Positions 12,198 through 21,259 of a stretch of 64,000 nucleotides of DNA are shown one piece after another. The notes under the pieces are model-generated. The model was given only the letters and a program-made list of their open reading frames with translations, made no database searches and was not told where the DNA came from. This DNA is from Actinacidiphila sp. DG2A-62 (GTDB taxonomy: Bacteria > Actinomycetota > Actinomycetes > Streptomycetales > Streptomycetaceae). Location of the stretch: positions 5,385,501-5,449,500 of the forward strand of contig NZ_JAYMGI010000002.1 of assembly GCF_035825295.1 (NCBI RefSeq), written 5' to 3'. Every line of letters begins with the position of its first letter. The stretch's first letter is position 1. Position numbers and translations under genes: made by a program.

Positions 12198-13844
12198 ATG
12201 GGACATGTCGAGGCCGCGCACGCGGAGTACTACCTGCCCGACGGGCGCGCGCTGCTGGGCGACGTGACCTTCCGGGTGGGAGAGGGCGCCGTCGTCGCCC
12301 TGGTCGGCCCGAACGGCGCCGGCAAGACGACCCTGCTCCGGATGATCTCCGGCGAGATCACCCCCCACGCCGGCACGGTCACCACCTCCGGCGGCCTCGG
12401 CGTGATGCGCCAGTTCATCGGCAGCGTCCGGGACGACAGGACCGTCCGCGACCTGCTGGTCTCCGTCGCGCACCCGCGCATCCAGGCCGCGGCCAAGGCC
12501 GTCGACGCCGCCGAGCTGGCGATCATGGCGCAGGACGACGAACCGGCCCAGATGGCGTACGCGCACGCGCTCAGCGAGTGGGCCGAGGCGCGCGGCTACG
12601 AGGCCGAGACGCTGTGGGACATGTGCACCGTCGCCGCGCTGGGCGTGCCCTACGAGCGGGCGCAGTGGCGCGAGGTGAAGACGCTCTCCGGCGGCGAGCA
12701 GAAACGCCTGGTGCTCGAAGCCCTGCTGCGCGGCCCCGACGAGGTGCTGCTGCTGGACGAGCCGGACAACTACCTGGACGTCCCCGGCAAGCGCTGGCTG
12801 GAGGACCAGCTCGCGCAGACCAAGAAGACCGTGCTGTTCGTCAGCCACGACCGGGAGCTGCTGACCCGCAGCGCCGAGAAGATCGTCAGCATCGAGACCG
12901 GCCCGGCCGGCGCCACCGCCTGGGTGCACGGCGGCGGCTTCGACACCTTCCACGCCGCCCGCAAGGAGCGCTTCGCCCGCTTCGAGGAGCTGCGCAGGCG
13001 CTGGGAGGAGGAGCACGCCAAGCTCAAGGCGATGGTGCTGCGGCTGCGGCAGCAGGCCGCCAACAGCCCCGAGATGGCCTCGCGCTACCACGCCGCGCAG
13101 ACCAGGCTGCGCCGCTTCGAGGAGGCCGGCGCCCCGCAGGAGCCGCCGCGCGAGCAGGAGATCACCATGCGGCTGCACGGCGGCCGTACCGGCGTCCGCG
13201 CCGTGACCTGCGAGAAGCTGGAGCTGACCGGCCTGATGAAGCCGTTCGACCTGGAGGTCTTCTACGGCGAGCGGGTCGCGGTGCTCGGCTCCAACGGCTC
13301 CGGCAAGTCGCACTTCCTGCGGCTGCTGGCCGGCGACGGCTCGGTCGCGCACACCGGCGCGTACAAGCTGGGCGCCCGGGTGGTCCCCGGCCACTTCGCG
13401 CAGACCCTCCCCCTACCTTCGGCGGGGGGACCCCCACACCCCGAGCTGGCCGGCCGCACCCTGGTCGACATCCTGTGGACCGAGCACGCCCGCGACCGCG
13501 GCCGGGCGATGTCGGTGCTGCGCCGCTACGAGCTGGAGCGGCAGGGCGACCAGCCCTTCGACCGGCTGTCCGGCGGCCAGCAGGCCCGTTTCCAGATCCT
13601 GCTCATGGAGTTGCAGGGCACCACCGCGCTGCTGCTGGACGAGCCGACCGACAACCTCGACCTGGAGAGCGCCGAGGCGCTCCAGGAGGGCCTGGAGTCG
13701 TACGAGGGCACGGTCCTCGCGGTCACCCACGACCGCTGGTTCGCCCGGTCCTTCGACCGCTTCCTGGTCTTCGGCTCCGACGGCGTGGTCCGCGAGACGC
13801 CCGGACCGGTGTGGGACGAGCGCCGGGTGGAGCGCGAGCGCTGA
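12198..13844 (+). CDS. ABC-F family ATP-binding protein
   Basis: 548 residues with two ATP-binding cassettes and no membrane domain. Cassette 1: Walker A GPNGAGKT (37-44), signature TLSGGEQKRL, Walker B LLLDEPDNYLD. Cassette 2: GSNGSGKS, signature RLSGGQQARF, and LLLDEPTDNLD. Between them lies a charged linker (RRRWEEEHAKLKAMVLRLRQ) typical of ABC-F proteins, which act on ribosomes in translation control or antibiotic resistance rather than transport. The start at ATG 12198 (MGHVEAAHAE) is preceded by GGAGGGAG. Its place beside rplM-rpsI suggests a housekeeping ribosome role; the specific substrate cannot be told. Confidence 0.88.
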   Translation: MGHVEAAHAEYYLPDGRALLGDVTFRVGEGAVVALVGPNGAGKTTLLRMISGEITPHAGTVTTSGGLGVMRQFIGSVRDDRTVRDLLVSVAHPRIQAAAKAVDAAELAIMAQDDEPAQMAYAHALSEWAEARGYEAETLWDMCTVAALGVPYERAQWREVKTLSGGEQKRLVLEALLRGPDEVLLLDEPDNYLDVPGKRWLEDQLAQTKKTVLFVSHDRELLTRSAEKIVSIETGPAGATAWVHGGGFDTFHAARKERFARFEELRRRWEEEHAKLKAMVLRLRQQAANSPEMASRYHAAQTRLRRFEEAGAPQEPPREQEITMRLHGGRTGVRAVTCEKLELTGLMKPFDLEVFYGERVAVLGSNGSGKSHFLRLLAGDGSVAHTGAYKLGARVVPGHFAQTLPLPSAGGPPHPELAGRTLVDILWTEHARDRGRAMSVLRRYELERQGDQPFDRLSGGQQARFQILLMELQGTTALLLDEPTDNLDLESAEALQEGLESYEGTVLAVTHDRWFARSFDRFLVFGSDGVVRETPGPVWDERRVERER

Positions 13845-14160
13845 GCCCGGCGGCGGGCCGGAGGAGCCCCGGCCGGGGGCCCGGCGGGGGCGGCGGCCGG
13901 GGCACGGGGGCCGCGTTTTGACCCCCGTGGGCGTCGAACGGTACCCTTCAGGTCTGTTATGCGTATTGGCTTGCTCTGTCTCACGTGAGGGGCCCTTACG
14001 CCGGTCCACCGGGCCGATGACCAGCGGCAGGCACACGGGTTGCGTCCCCGTGCGCCGCCAAGGCTGTCGTGATCGTCCGGGTGGCCTTGTCAGGACCCCA
14101 GTCCCGCGGTCCGCGCGACCCCGGGGCGACACCGACTGAGAAGAAGCGAAGGCTACGACC
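13845..14160 (+). promoter_or_regulatory. rplM-rpsI promoter and ~200-base leader
   Basis: TTGACC at 13918-13923, an 18-base spacer and TACCCT at 13942-13947 form a good vegetative-type promoter. Upstream of it (13855-13912) are G/C hairpins that probably end the ABC-F transcript. From the expected start near 13953 there are about 205 bases of untranslated leader before the rplM GTG, containing pairable stretches such as GCACACGGG with CCCCGTGCGC near 14030-14054. An autoregulatory ribosomal-protein leader is possible but is inference. Confidence 0.6.
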
Positions 14161-14604
14161 GTGCGTACGTACAGCCCCAAGCCCGGCGACGTCCAGCGCC
14201 AGTGGCACATCATCGACGCGCAGGACGTCGTCCTGGGCCGCCTGGCCAGCCAGGCCGCGACCCTCCTGCGGGGCAAGCACAAGCCCATCTACGCGCCCCA
14301 CGTCGACACCGGCGACTTCGTCGTCGTGATCAACGCGGACAAGGTGCACCTGTCCGGGAACAAGAAGACCCAGAAGATGGCGTACCGCCACTCCGGCTAC
14401 CCGGGCGGTCTGCGCTCGGTGCGCTACGACGAGCTGCTCGCCAAGAGCCCCGAGAAGGCGATCGAGAAGGCCGTCAAGGGCATGCTCCCCAAGAACTCCC
14501 TGGGCCGGCAGATGCTCTCGAAGCTCAAGGTCTACGCGGGCGACCAGCACCCGCACGCTGCGCAGCAGCCGGTCCCGTTCGAGATCACCCAGGTCGCGCA
14601 GTAG
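14161..14604 (+). CDS. rplM: 50S ribosomal protein L13
   Basis: 147 residues from GTG 14161 ([20 protein letters not shown]), with the conserved segments [37 protein letters not shown] and [21 protein letters not shown]13 is an early-assembling 23S-binding protein. The GTG start is fixed by family alignment. It is followed 39 bases later by rpsI, the universal rplM-rpsI pair, under the promoter at 13918-13947. Confidence 0.97.
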   Translation: MRTYSPKPGDVQRQWHIIDAQDVVLGRLASQAATLLRGKHKPIYAPHVDTGDFVVVINADKVHLSGNKKTQKMAYRHSGYPGGLRSVRYDELLAKSPEKAIEKAVKGMLPKNSLGRQMLSKLKVYAGDQHPHAAQQPVPFEITQVAQ

Positions 14605-14643
14605 TCCCGGCCACCAGCTACCAGAAAGAATCTGAGGAGAACC

Positions 14644-15159
14644 GTGGCTGAGACCACCGCCGAGACCCCCCTCGAGGGCGAAGAGTCCTACGACGAGATC
14701 ACGACCTTCGAGTCGGACGCCGTCGAGGGCGAGTACACCTCCGAGTCGCTCGCCTCCCGCTTCGGCGACCCGCAGCCAGCCGCCGGCACCGGCCGCCGCA
14801 AGCGCTCCATCGCCCGCGTCCGGATCATCCCGGGCTCCGGCAAGTGGAAGATCAACGGCCGCACCCTGGAGGGCTACTTCCCCAACAAGGTGCACCAGCA
14901 GGAGGTCAACGAGCCCTTCAAGGTGCTCGAACTGGACGGCCGTTACGACGTCGTCGCCCGCATCAGCGGCGGCGGCATCTCCGGCCAGGCCGGCGCCCTG
15001 CGCCTGGGCGTGGCCCGCGCGCTCAACGAGGCGGACGTGGACAACAACCGCGGCCCGCTGAAGAAGGCCGGCTTCCTGACCCGCGACGACCGCGCGGTCG
15101 AGCGGAAGAAGGCCGGTCTGAAGAAGGCGCGCAAGGCGCCGCAGTTCAGCAAGCGCTAG
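14644..15159 (+). CDS. rpsI: 30S ribosomal protein S9
   Basis: 171 residues from GTG 14644, with GAGGAGAACC just upstream. The first ~45 residues are an acidic extension ([20 protein letters not shown]) found in actinobacterial S9. The core follows: [39 protein letters not shown] and the basic end [11 protein letters not shown], whose C-terminal tail reaches the P-site tRNA. A strong terminator lies 56 bases downstream. Confidence 0.97.
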   Translation: MAETTAETPLEGEESYDEITTFESDAVEGEYTSESLASRFGDPQPAAGTGRRKRSIARVRIIPGSGKWKINGRTLEGYFPNKVHQQEVNEPFKVLELDGRYDVVARISGGGISGQAGALRLGVARALNEADVDNNRGPLKKAGFLTRDDRAVERKKAGLKKARKAPQFSKR

Positions 15160-15214
15160 CCGCCCTCCGGCGGGGCGGGCCGATGCCGATATCGGCCGGT
15201 TCCCGCCGCGGCGC

Positions 15215-15258
15215 GACGAACGCCCCGGAGACACACTGGTGCCTCCGGGGCGTTCGTC
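15215..15258 (+). terminator. Terminator after rpsI
   Basis: A perfect 16-bp stem (arms 15215-15230 and 15243-15258, GACGAACGCCCCGGAG and its complement) with a 12-base loop that can itself extend the pairing by CAC/GTG. It lies between rpsI and glmM. Confidence 0.85.
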
Positions 15259-15304
15259 GTACCGGCGCGGTCCGCGGGTTACCGTCGGGTGACGAGCAGA
15301 CGTC

Positions 15305-15328
15305 GTACGGCCGTCGGAACGGCCGTAC
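15305..15328 (+). promoter_or_regulatory. Inverted repeat upstream of glmM
   Basis: GTACGGCCG (15305-15313), a 6-base spacer and CGGCCGTAC (15320-15328) form a perfect inverted repeat 65 bases before the glmM start. It could be an operator or a leader hairpin. A short spacer and symmetric arms fit a dimeric repressor site, but no known consensus is matched. Confidence 0.4.
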
Positions 15329-15392
15329 AACCATTCGGCGCTCCCGGGGCGTCATCAGCACGTACGGCCAGGCACCAATCGGAGGAACGACT

Positions 15393-16751
15393 GTGGGACG
15401 ACTCTTCGGCACCGACGGGGTGCGGGGCGTGGCGAACGCCGACCTGACCGCCGAGCTGGCGCTCGGCCTGTCGGTCGCGGCGGCGCACGTCCTGGCCGAG
15501 GCGGGCAGCTTCGCGGGGCACCGGCCGGTGGCCGTGGTCGGCCGCGATCCGCGGGCCTCGGGCGAGTTCCTGGAGGCCGCCGTGGTGGCGGGCCTGGCCA
15601 GCGCGGGCGTGGACGTCCTGCGGGTCGGTGTGCTGCCCACCCCCGCGGTGGCGTATCTCACCGGCGCGCTGGGCGCCGACCTCGGCGTGATGCTCTCCGC
15701 GAGCCACAACCCGATGCCCGACAACGGCATCAAGTTCCTCGCCCGCGGCGGCCACAAGCTGGACGACGTGCTGGAGGACCGGATCGAGGCGGTGTACGAG
15801 GAGCACCGCACCGGCGCGCCCTGGAACCGCCCGACCGGCGCGGGCGTGGGCCGGGTCAAGGACTACGACGAGGGCTTCGACCAGTACGTGGCGCACCTGG
15901 TCGCGGTGCTGCCCAACCGGCTGGACGGCCTGCGGATCGTGCTGGACGAGGCGCACGGCGCGGCCTCCCGGGTCTCGCCCGAGGCGTTCTCGCGGGCCGG
16001 CGCGACCGTGGTCACCATCGGCGCGCAGCCCGACGGCCTCAACATCAACGACGGCTGCGGCTCCACCCACCTGGACCTGCTCAAGGCCGCGGTGGTCGAG
16101 CACGGCGCGGACTTCGGCATCGCCCACGACGGCGACGCCGACCGCTGCCTCGCGGTGGACGCGGCCGGCCAGGAGGTCGACGGCGACCAGATCCTCGCCA
16201 TCCTCGCGCTGTCGCTGCGCGAGCGCGGCGCGCTGCGCGAGAACACGGTGGTCGGCACGGTGATGTCCAACCTCGGCTTCAAGCTGGCGATGGAGCGCGA
16301 GGGCATCCAGCTGGTGCAGACCGCGGTCGGCGACCGCTATGTGCTGGAGTCGATGAAGGAGCACGGCTACGCGCTGGGCGGCGAGCAGTCCGGGCACGTC
16401 ATCGTGCTCGACCACGCCACCACCGGCGACGGCACGCTGACCGGGCTGCTGCTGGCCGCCCGGGTCGCGCAGACCAAGCAGCCGCTGGCGGAACTGGCCG
16501 CGGTGATGGACCGGCTGCCGCAGGTGCTGATCAACGTGCGCGACGTCGACAAGAGCCGGGTGGCCACCTCGCCCGAGCTGGCCACGGCGGTCGCCGAGGC
16601 CGAGGCCGAGCTGGGCGCGACCGGCCGGGTGCTGCTGCGCTCCTCGGGCACTGAGCCGCTGGTACGGGTCATGGTGGAGGCCGCCGACATCGACCACGCG
16701 CACTCGGTGGCGGCGCGGCTGGCCGACACGGTGAAGTCCGCGCTGGGCTGA
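15393..16751 (+). CDS. glmM: Phosphoglucosamine mutase
   Basis: 452 residues from GTG 15393 ([19 protein letters not shown]), with GGAGGAACG at 15381-15389. It converts glucosamine-6-phosphate to glucosamine-1-phosphate on the way to UDP-GlcNAc for cell wall synthesis. The phosphoserine loop is [17 protein letters not shown] (Ser near 103), the Mg site [11 protein letters not shown], the sugar loop [12 protein letters not shown] and the phosphate loop [14 protein letters not shown]. All are intact and the length is typical. The partner glmS is not visible in this window. Confidence 0.97.
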   Translation: MGRLFGTDGVRGVANADLTAELALGLSVAAAHVLAEAGSFAGHRPVAVVGRDPRASGEFLEAAVVAGLASAGVDVLRVGVLPTPAVAYLTGALGADLGVMLSASHNPMPDNGIKFLARGGHKLDDVLEDRIEAVYEEHRTGAPWNRPTGAGVGRVKDYDEGFDQYVAHLVAVLPNRLDGLRIVLDEAHGAASRVSPEAFSRAGATVVTIGAQPDGLNINDGCGSTHLDLLKAAVVEHGADFGIAHDGDADRCLAVDAAGQEVDGDQILAILALSLRERGALRENTVVGTVMSNLGFKLAMEREGIQLVQTAVGDRYVLESMKEHGYALGGEQSGHVIVLDHATTGDGTLTGLLLAARVAQTKQPLAELAAVMDRLPQVLINVRDVDKSRVATSPELATAVAEAEAELGATGRVLLRSSGTEPLVRVMVEAADIDHAHSVAARLADTVKSALG

Positions 16752-16833
16752 GACCGCACGCGCCGTCGCGGCGCCGAGACCGTCCGCGGGCGGTCGCGGG
16801 GCCGAGACCGTCCGCGGGCGGGCCGGCGCACGC

Positions 16834-17766
16834 TCAGCGCGCGACGGCCCGCCGGCGGTCCCAGAACCACTTCTGCGCGAGCAGGGTGAGGGAGCCGGCC
16901 AGCGCGATGCCCGCGAGGTTGAGCGCGAGCTGCGCGAGGGAGCCCCAGACCTCGTGCCAGGCGGTGTAGGACACGGCGAGCGCGGCGTTCGCGGCGGCCG
17001 GCACGGTGGTCACCGAGATCGCGACGCCGACCAGCGCGCCGGACTTGGCGGAGGTCAGCGAGAGGATGCCGGCGATGCCGGCGAGGAAGGCGACCACGAA
17101 GGAGTCCGCCGTCGGCTGCCAGATGAACTGGGTGGCCGGGTGCGGCGCGCGGAACTGGTGCCTGCTGAACAGCCCGAAGGCGTCGAGGAGTTCGGCGAAC
17201 GCCCCGGTGATCAGGACCGCGGCGAGGAAGCCGGCCACCAGCGCCACCAGCGAGCGCCGCAGCAGCGCCCGGTCCCGCCGCACCAGGCCGGTGCAGAACG
17301 CGGCGAGCGGTCCGAACTCCGGGCCGACCACCATCGCGCCGACGATCAGGATCGAGCTGTCCAGCATCACGCCGTACGCGGCGAGCATCGTCGCCACCGA
17401 CAGGAACACCAGGTAGGTGACGGTGAGGGTGGACTCCTCATGGGTGGCGTCGGCGAGCGACTCCCACACCACGGCGTCCGCGCCCTCGCCCGGGGCCTCC
17501 GTCTCGGCCCGGTCGGCGCTCGCGGACAGCGAGAGGTCGACCGACTCCACGGCGATCGACCCGGACTCGTCGATGCCGAGCGCGCGCAGCCCGGCCAGCA
17601 GCGGGTCGGCCGCCTCCCGGGCCACGTCGCAGGTGAGCAGGTCGCCGGGCGGTTCGACGGCGGCGCCCCTGAGCGCCACGAGATGGGTGGCGCCGACGGT
17701 CCGCGCCACCAGGGCGGTGACCGCGTCGGTGCGGTCGGCCGGAACGATCATCCGCAGATGGAGCAC
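16834..17766 (-). CDS. DUF389 integral membrane protein
   Basis: 310 residues from ATG 17766. The first ~110 residues are a soluble domain with a ferredoxin-like look (LRMIVPADRTDAVTALVA). The remainder has about six hydrophobic segments and the family hallmark LDSSILIVGAMVVGPEFGPL followed by ALLRRSLVALVAGFLAAVLI. DUF389 proteins are conserved membrane proteins without an established function. It is convergent with glmM across an 82-base gap containing a duplicated GAGACCGTCCGCGGGCGG. A role linked to its neighbours cannot be inferred. Confidence 0.85.
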   Translation of the reverse strand: MLHLRMIVPADRTDAVTALVARTVGATHLVALRGAAVEPPGDLLTCDVAREAADPLLAGLRALGIDESGSIAVESVDLSLSASADRAETEAPGEGADAVVWESLADATHEESTLTVTYLVFLSVATMLAAYGVMLDSSILIVGAMVVGPEFGPLAAFCTGLVRRDRALLRRSLVALVAGFLAAVLITGAFAELLDAFGLFSRHQFRAPHPATQFIWQPTADSFVVAFLAGIAGILSLTSAKSGALVGVAISVTTVPAAANAALAVSYTAWHEVWGSLAQLALNLAGIALAGSLTLLAQKWFWDRRRAVAR

Positions 17767-17895
17767 GGTGCGGGTCTTCTCCTCGGGTCCGGTGCGGGGA
17801 TACGGGTTCTGGTCGGAGGCGGACGCGGATTCCGGTCGGGGGCGGGACGCGGGTTCCGGTCGGCGGCGGGACGCGGGTTTCCGGTCCGGGCGGGC

Positions 17896-18885
17896 TCACA
17901 GCTTGCGCAGGCTGAGCCTGCGCACCTTGTGGCCGGGACCCTTGCGCAGCACCAGGGTGGCCCGGCCGCGGGTGGGCAGCACGTTCTGCTCCAGGTTCGG
18001 CCGGTTGACGGTCCGCCACATCAGCCGCGCGTAGTCCAGCGCCTCGTCCTCGGGCACCAGGGTGTACTTGCGGAAGTACGACTCCGGGTCCTGGAACGCG
18101 GTCTGCCGCAGCTTGCGGAACCGGTCGAGGTACCACTGCTCGATGTCCTCGGTGCGCGCGTCAACGTACACGCTGAAGTCGAAGTGGTCGGCGAGCGCGA
18201 CCCGGGTGCGGCCGTCCTTGCCGGGCAGCGCGGGCTGCAGCACGTTCAGGCCCTCGACGATGAGGATGTCGGGGCGGCGCACGGTCAGCCGCTCGCCGGG
18301 CACGATGTCGTACACGAGGTGCGAGTAGACCGGCGCGGTCACCTCGGGCCTGGCCTTCACGTCGGCGACGAAACGCGTCAGCGCGCGCCGGTCGTAGGAC
18401 TCCGGGAAGCCCTTGCGCGACATCAGGCCGCGCCGGGTCAACTCCGCGTTCGGGTAGAGGAAGCCGTCGGTGGTCACCAGCTCCACCCGGGGGTGCTCGG
18501 GCCAGCGGGCGAGCAGCGCGCGCAGCAGCCGCGCGGTGGTGGACTTGCCGACCGCCACGCTGCCCGCGACGCCGATCACGAACGGCGTGCCGGGCTGCGC
18601 GCCCTCGCCGAGGAAGGTGTTCAGCGCGCCGCGCAGGCCGCTGTGCGCGGCGACGTAGAGGTTCAGCAGCCGCGACAGCGGCAGGTAGACGTCCTCGACC
18701 TCCGCGAGGTCGACCACGTCGCCGAGGCCGCGCAGCCGCTCCACCTCGTCCGCGGTCAGCGGCAGCGGGGTGCGGTCGCGCAGCGCGCTCCACTGCTCGC
18801 GGGTGAGGTCGACGTACGGGCTCGCGGGCGCGGCGGCCGGGCTGTCCGCGGACGCCGCGGTGGCGGCGGGGGTGGATGAGGGCAC
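17896..18885 (-). CDS. coaA: Pantothenate kinase type I
   Basis: 329 residues from ATG 18885. It phosphorylates pantothenate, the first step of coenzyme A synthesis. Visible motifs are the P-loop [32 protein letters not shown] and the substrate-binding end [20 protein letters not shown]. The first ~20 residues are an Ala/Ser/Pro-rich leader that may not be needed. acpS, which consumes CoA, is divergent about 160 bases away, so the two may share regulatory DNA. Confidence 0.96.
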   Translation of the reverse strand: MPSSTPAATAASADSPAAAPASPYVDLTREQWSALRDRTPLPLTADEVERLRGLGDVVDLAEVEDVYLPLSRLLNLYVAAHSGLRGALNTFLGEGAQPGTPFVIGVAGSVAVGKSTTARLLRALLARWPEHPRVELVTTDGFLYPNAELTRRGLMSRKGFPESYDRRALTRFVADVKARPEVTAPVYSHLVYDIVPGERLTVRRPDILIVEGLNVLQPALPGKDGRTRVALADHFDFSVYVDARTEDIEQWYLDRFRKLRQTAFQDPESYFRKYTLVPEDEALDYARLMWRTVNRPNLEQNVLPTRGRATLVLRKGPGHKVRRLSLRKL

Positions 18886-19043
18886 GGGCCCATTGTGCGG
18901 GCCGCCGTCCGGCGCGGGCCCGGGGGGTGCGGCGGGGCGCGGCGCGGCGGTGCGTCGGGCGCCGCCGCGCCGCGCGGCGCAGACCCTAAGCTGACCGGCA
19001 TGTGCGCGACCGGGAGCCGGACAGGGACGACGGGGGTGGCCGG

Positions 19044-19418
19044 GTGATCGTCGGGGTGGGGATCGACGTCGCCGAGATCGAGCGGTTCGGGGCGGCGCTG
19101 GCCCGCACGCCCGGGATGGCGGAACGCCTCTTCACGCCCGCGGAGTTGCTGCTGCCGTCGGGCGAGCCGCGCGGCACCGCCTCGCTCGCGGCCCGGTTCG
19201 CGGCGAAGGAGGCGCTGGCCAAGTCGCTGGGCGCGCCGTCCGGGATGAGCTGGCTGGACGCCGAGGTGCACACCTCGCCGTCCGGGCAGCCCTCGTTGAC
19301 GGTGCGCGGCACGGTCGCCGCGCGCGCCGCGGCCCTCGGCGTGACCTCGTGGCACCTCTCGCTCTCCCACGACGCGGGCGTGGCCTCCGCGGTCGTCATC
19401 GCCGAGTCGGCCGGCTGA
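19044..19418 (+). CDS. acpS: Holo-[acyl-carrier-protein] synthase
   Basis: 124 residues from GTG 19044 ([20 protein letters not shown]). It transfers the phosphopantetheine arm of CoA to acyl carrier protein. The Mg-binding Asp of [12 protein letters not shown] and the helix [14 protein letters not shown] are intact, and [15 protein letters not shown] is the conserved C-terminal strand. An in-frame GTG at 19002 would add 14 residues ([13 protein letters not shown]) unlike the family, so the shorter start is preferred. Length matches AcpS (about 120-125). Confidence 0.94.
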   Translation: MIVGVGIDVAEIERFGAALARTPGMAERLFTPAELLLPSGEPRGTASLAARFAAKEALAKSLGAPSGMSWLDAEVHTSPSGQPSLTVRGTVAARAAALGVTSWHLSLSHDAGVASAVVIAESAG

Positions 19419-19419
19419 G

Positions 19420-19491
19420 CCGCGCGCGTTCCCGTACCGCCGGACCGTCCGCGGGCCGCGCGCGTTCCCGTACCGCCGGACCGTCCGCGGG
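19420..19491. repeat. Two-copy 36-bp tandem repeat
   Basis: The unit, beginning CGCGCGCGTTCCCGTACCGC, is repeated with a 36-base period at 19421 and 19457 immediately after the acpS stop. Each unit contains GGACCGTCCGC, so the pair can also fold as hairpins and may serve as a terminator. Confidence 0.7.
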
Positions 19492-19608
19492 CCCGCGCGG
19501 TGGGACGCATCGCACACCGGGCAGGTGCGGCGTCGGGCTGCCGGGACCGGCCCGGGAGTGGAGGATGGGCGGGAAGGACGCGGCCGGGACCGGAGCGAGG
19601 GGCAGCGC

Positions 19609-21060
19609 ATGAGGTACGGGCACGACGTGGCGACCGTCAGAGCCGCGGAGGCAGCGGTGATGGCACGACTTCCCGAGGGCGCGCTGATGCAGCGCGCCGC
19701 GACCGGCCTGGCCGCCGCCTGCGCCGACGCGCTCGGCCGTACGTACGGCGCCCGTGTCGCCGTCCTCACCGGCAGCGGGTCCAACGGCGGCGACGCGCTG
19801 TTCGCCGCGGCCCGGCTGGTCCGGCGCGGGGCCGGCGCGACCGCCGTGCTGCTCGCGCCCGACCGCGCGCACCCGGGCGGCCTGGCGGCGCTGCGCGCGG
19901 CCGGCGGCCGGGTGGTCGACGCCGTGGCGGAGCCGGCCGAGGCGCTGGCCGCGGTCTCCCGCGCGGACCTGGTGCTGGACGGCATCACCGGCATCGGCGG
20001 CAAGGGCGGGCTGCGCCCGGAGGCCGAGGAGCTGGTGGAGGCCGCGCACGACGGGCCCGGCGCGGTGGTCGCCGTCGACCTGCCCAGCGGCGTCGACGCG
20101 GACACCGGCGAGGTGCCGGGCGCGGCGGTGCGCGCGGACGTGACGGTCACCTTCGGCACGTACAAGCCGGCGCTGCTGGTGGACCCGGCGGCGGAACTGG
20201 CCGGCGCGCCGCGGCTGATCGACATCGGCCTGGGCGCGGACCTCGGGCCGCCGGTGCTGGAGGCGCTGCAGCACGCCGACGTGGCCGCGCTGCTGCCGCG
20301 GCCCACCGGCGAGAGCGACAAGTACCGGCGCGGTGTGGTCGGCGTCGCGGCCGGCTCGCGCCGCTACCCGGGAGCGGCGGTGCTCGCCGTGTCGGGCGCG
20401 CTGCGCGGCGGCGCGGGGGCGGTGCGCTACGCCGGGCCCGGCGGCGAGGCGGTGCTCGCGCGGCATCCGGAGACGCTGGTCACGCCCGGGTCGCCGCACG
20501 GCGCGGGCCGCGTCCAGGCGTGGGTGGTCGGCCCGGGCCTGGGCGACGGCGCGGACGCGCGCACCGCGGTGGAGGAGGCGCTGGACACGGACGTGCCGGT
20601 GCTCGTCGACGCGGACGGGCTGCGGATGCTGGACCCGCGGGCGGTGCGGGAGCGGACCGCGCCGACCCTGCTCACGCCCCATGCCGGCGAGGCGGCGGCG
20701 CTGCTCGGCCGGGTCCGCGAGGACGTCGAGGCGCACCGGCTGGATTCGGTACGGGAGTTGGCGGCGCGGTTCGGGGCGACGGTGCTGCTGAAGGGGTCGA
20801 CCACCCTGGTCGCCGACCCGTCGGCGGGGGTGCCGGTGCGGGTCAACTCCACGGGGGTCGCGTGGCTGGCCACGGCCGGGAGCGGCGACGTCCTCTCCGG
20901 CCTCGCCGGGTCCCTCCTCGCGGCCGGCCTCGCGCCCCGCGACGCCGCGTCCGTCGCGGCCTACCTCCACGGCCTGGCCGCCCGCCTCCTCGACCCCCCG
21001 CTGACCGCCCTCGACCTCGCGGCAGCCCTCCCGTCCGCGTGGAACAACGCAGCGCGCTGA
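19609..21060 (+). CDS. nnr: Bifunctional NAD(P)H-hydrate repair enzyme (epimerase + dehydratase)
   Basis: 483 residues from ATG 19609 (MRYGHDVATVRAAEAAVMAR). The N-terminal YjeF_N epimerase half (to about residue 205) has GSGSNGGDALFAARL-like and VAVDLPSGVDADTGEVPG motifs. The C-terminal dehydratase half has the ribokinase-like GRVREDVEAHRLDSV and the signature ATAGSGDVLSGLAGSLLAAG. It repairs damaged NAD(P)H hydrates. GGGGCAGCG lies just upstream of the ATG, and in-frame codons further upstream are not conserved. It is 190 bases after acpS and probably cotranscribed. Confidence 0.94.
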   Translation: MRYGHDVATVRAAEAAVMARLPEGALMQRAATGLAAACADALGRTYGARVAVLTGSGSNGGDALFAAARLVRRGAGATAVLLAPDRAHPGGLAALRAAGGRVVDAVAEPAEALAAVSRADLVLDGITGIGGKGGLRPEAEELVEAAHDGPGAVVAVDLPSGVDADTGEVPGAAVRADVTVTFGTYKPALLVDPAAELAGAPRLIDIGLGADLGPPVLEALQHADVAALLPRPTGESDKYRRGVVGVAAGSRRYPGAAVLAVSGALRGGAGAVRYAGPGGEAVLARHPETLVTPGSPHGAGRVQAWVVGPGLGDGADARTAVEEALDTDVPVLVDADGLRMLDPRAVRERTAPTLLTPHAGEAAALLGRVREDVEAHRLDSVRELAARFGATVLLKGSTTLVADPSAGVPVRVNSTGVAWLATAGSGDVLSGLAGSLLAAGLAPRDAASVAAYLHGLAARLLDPPLTALDLAAALPSAWNNAAR

Positions 21061-21259
21061 GCCCGCTGGGGGCGCGGGGCTGACGCCCGGCGTCAAGGTG
21101 CCCTTTTTGGGGGTGGGTCAGCGTGACGCCGAGCGTTGCCTTGCAGGGGCGCGGGGAACGGCGCGACAAGCCCTCGCGGCGCGGCAGGTCGTCACCGGCC
21201 CGAGGGGGCCAACGGGGTCGGCCCGCACGACGCCGGGCCTCGCGTCACCCCCCGTCGGC
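21061..21259. other. Intergenic region with one arm of the dispersed repeat
   Basis: 199 bases between convergent genes. It holds the sequence GGGGCGCGGGGAAC at 21146-21159, the 14-base core of the dispersed repeat. No matching 3' arm was found, so this copy appears incomplete. A second partial core (GGGGGCGCGGGGCTG) lies near 21067. No coding sequence is supported. Confidence 0.6.
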
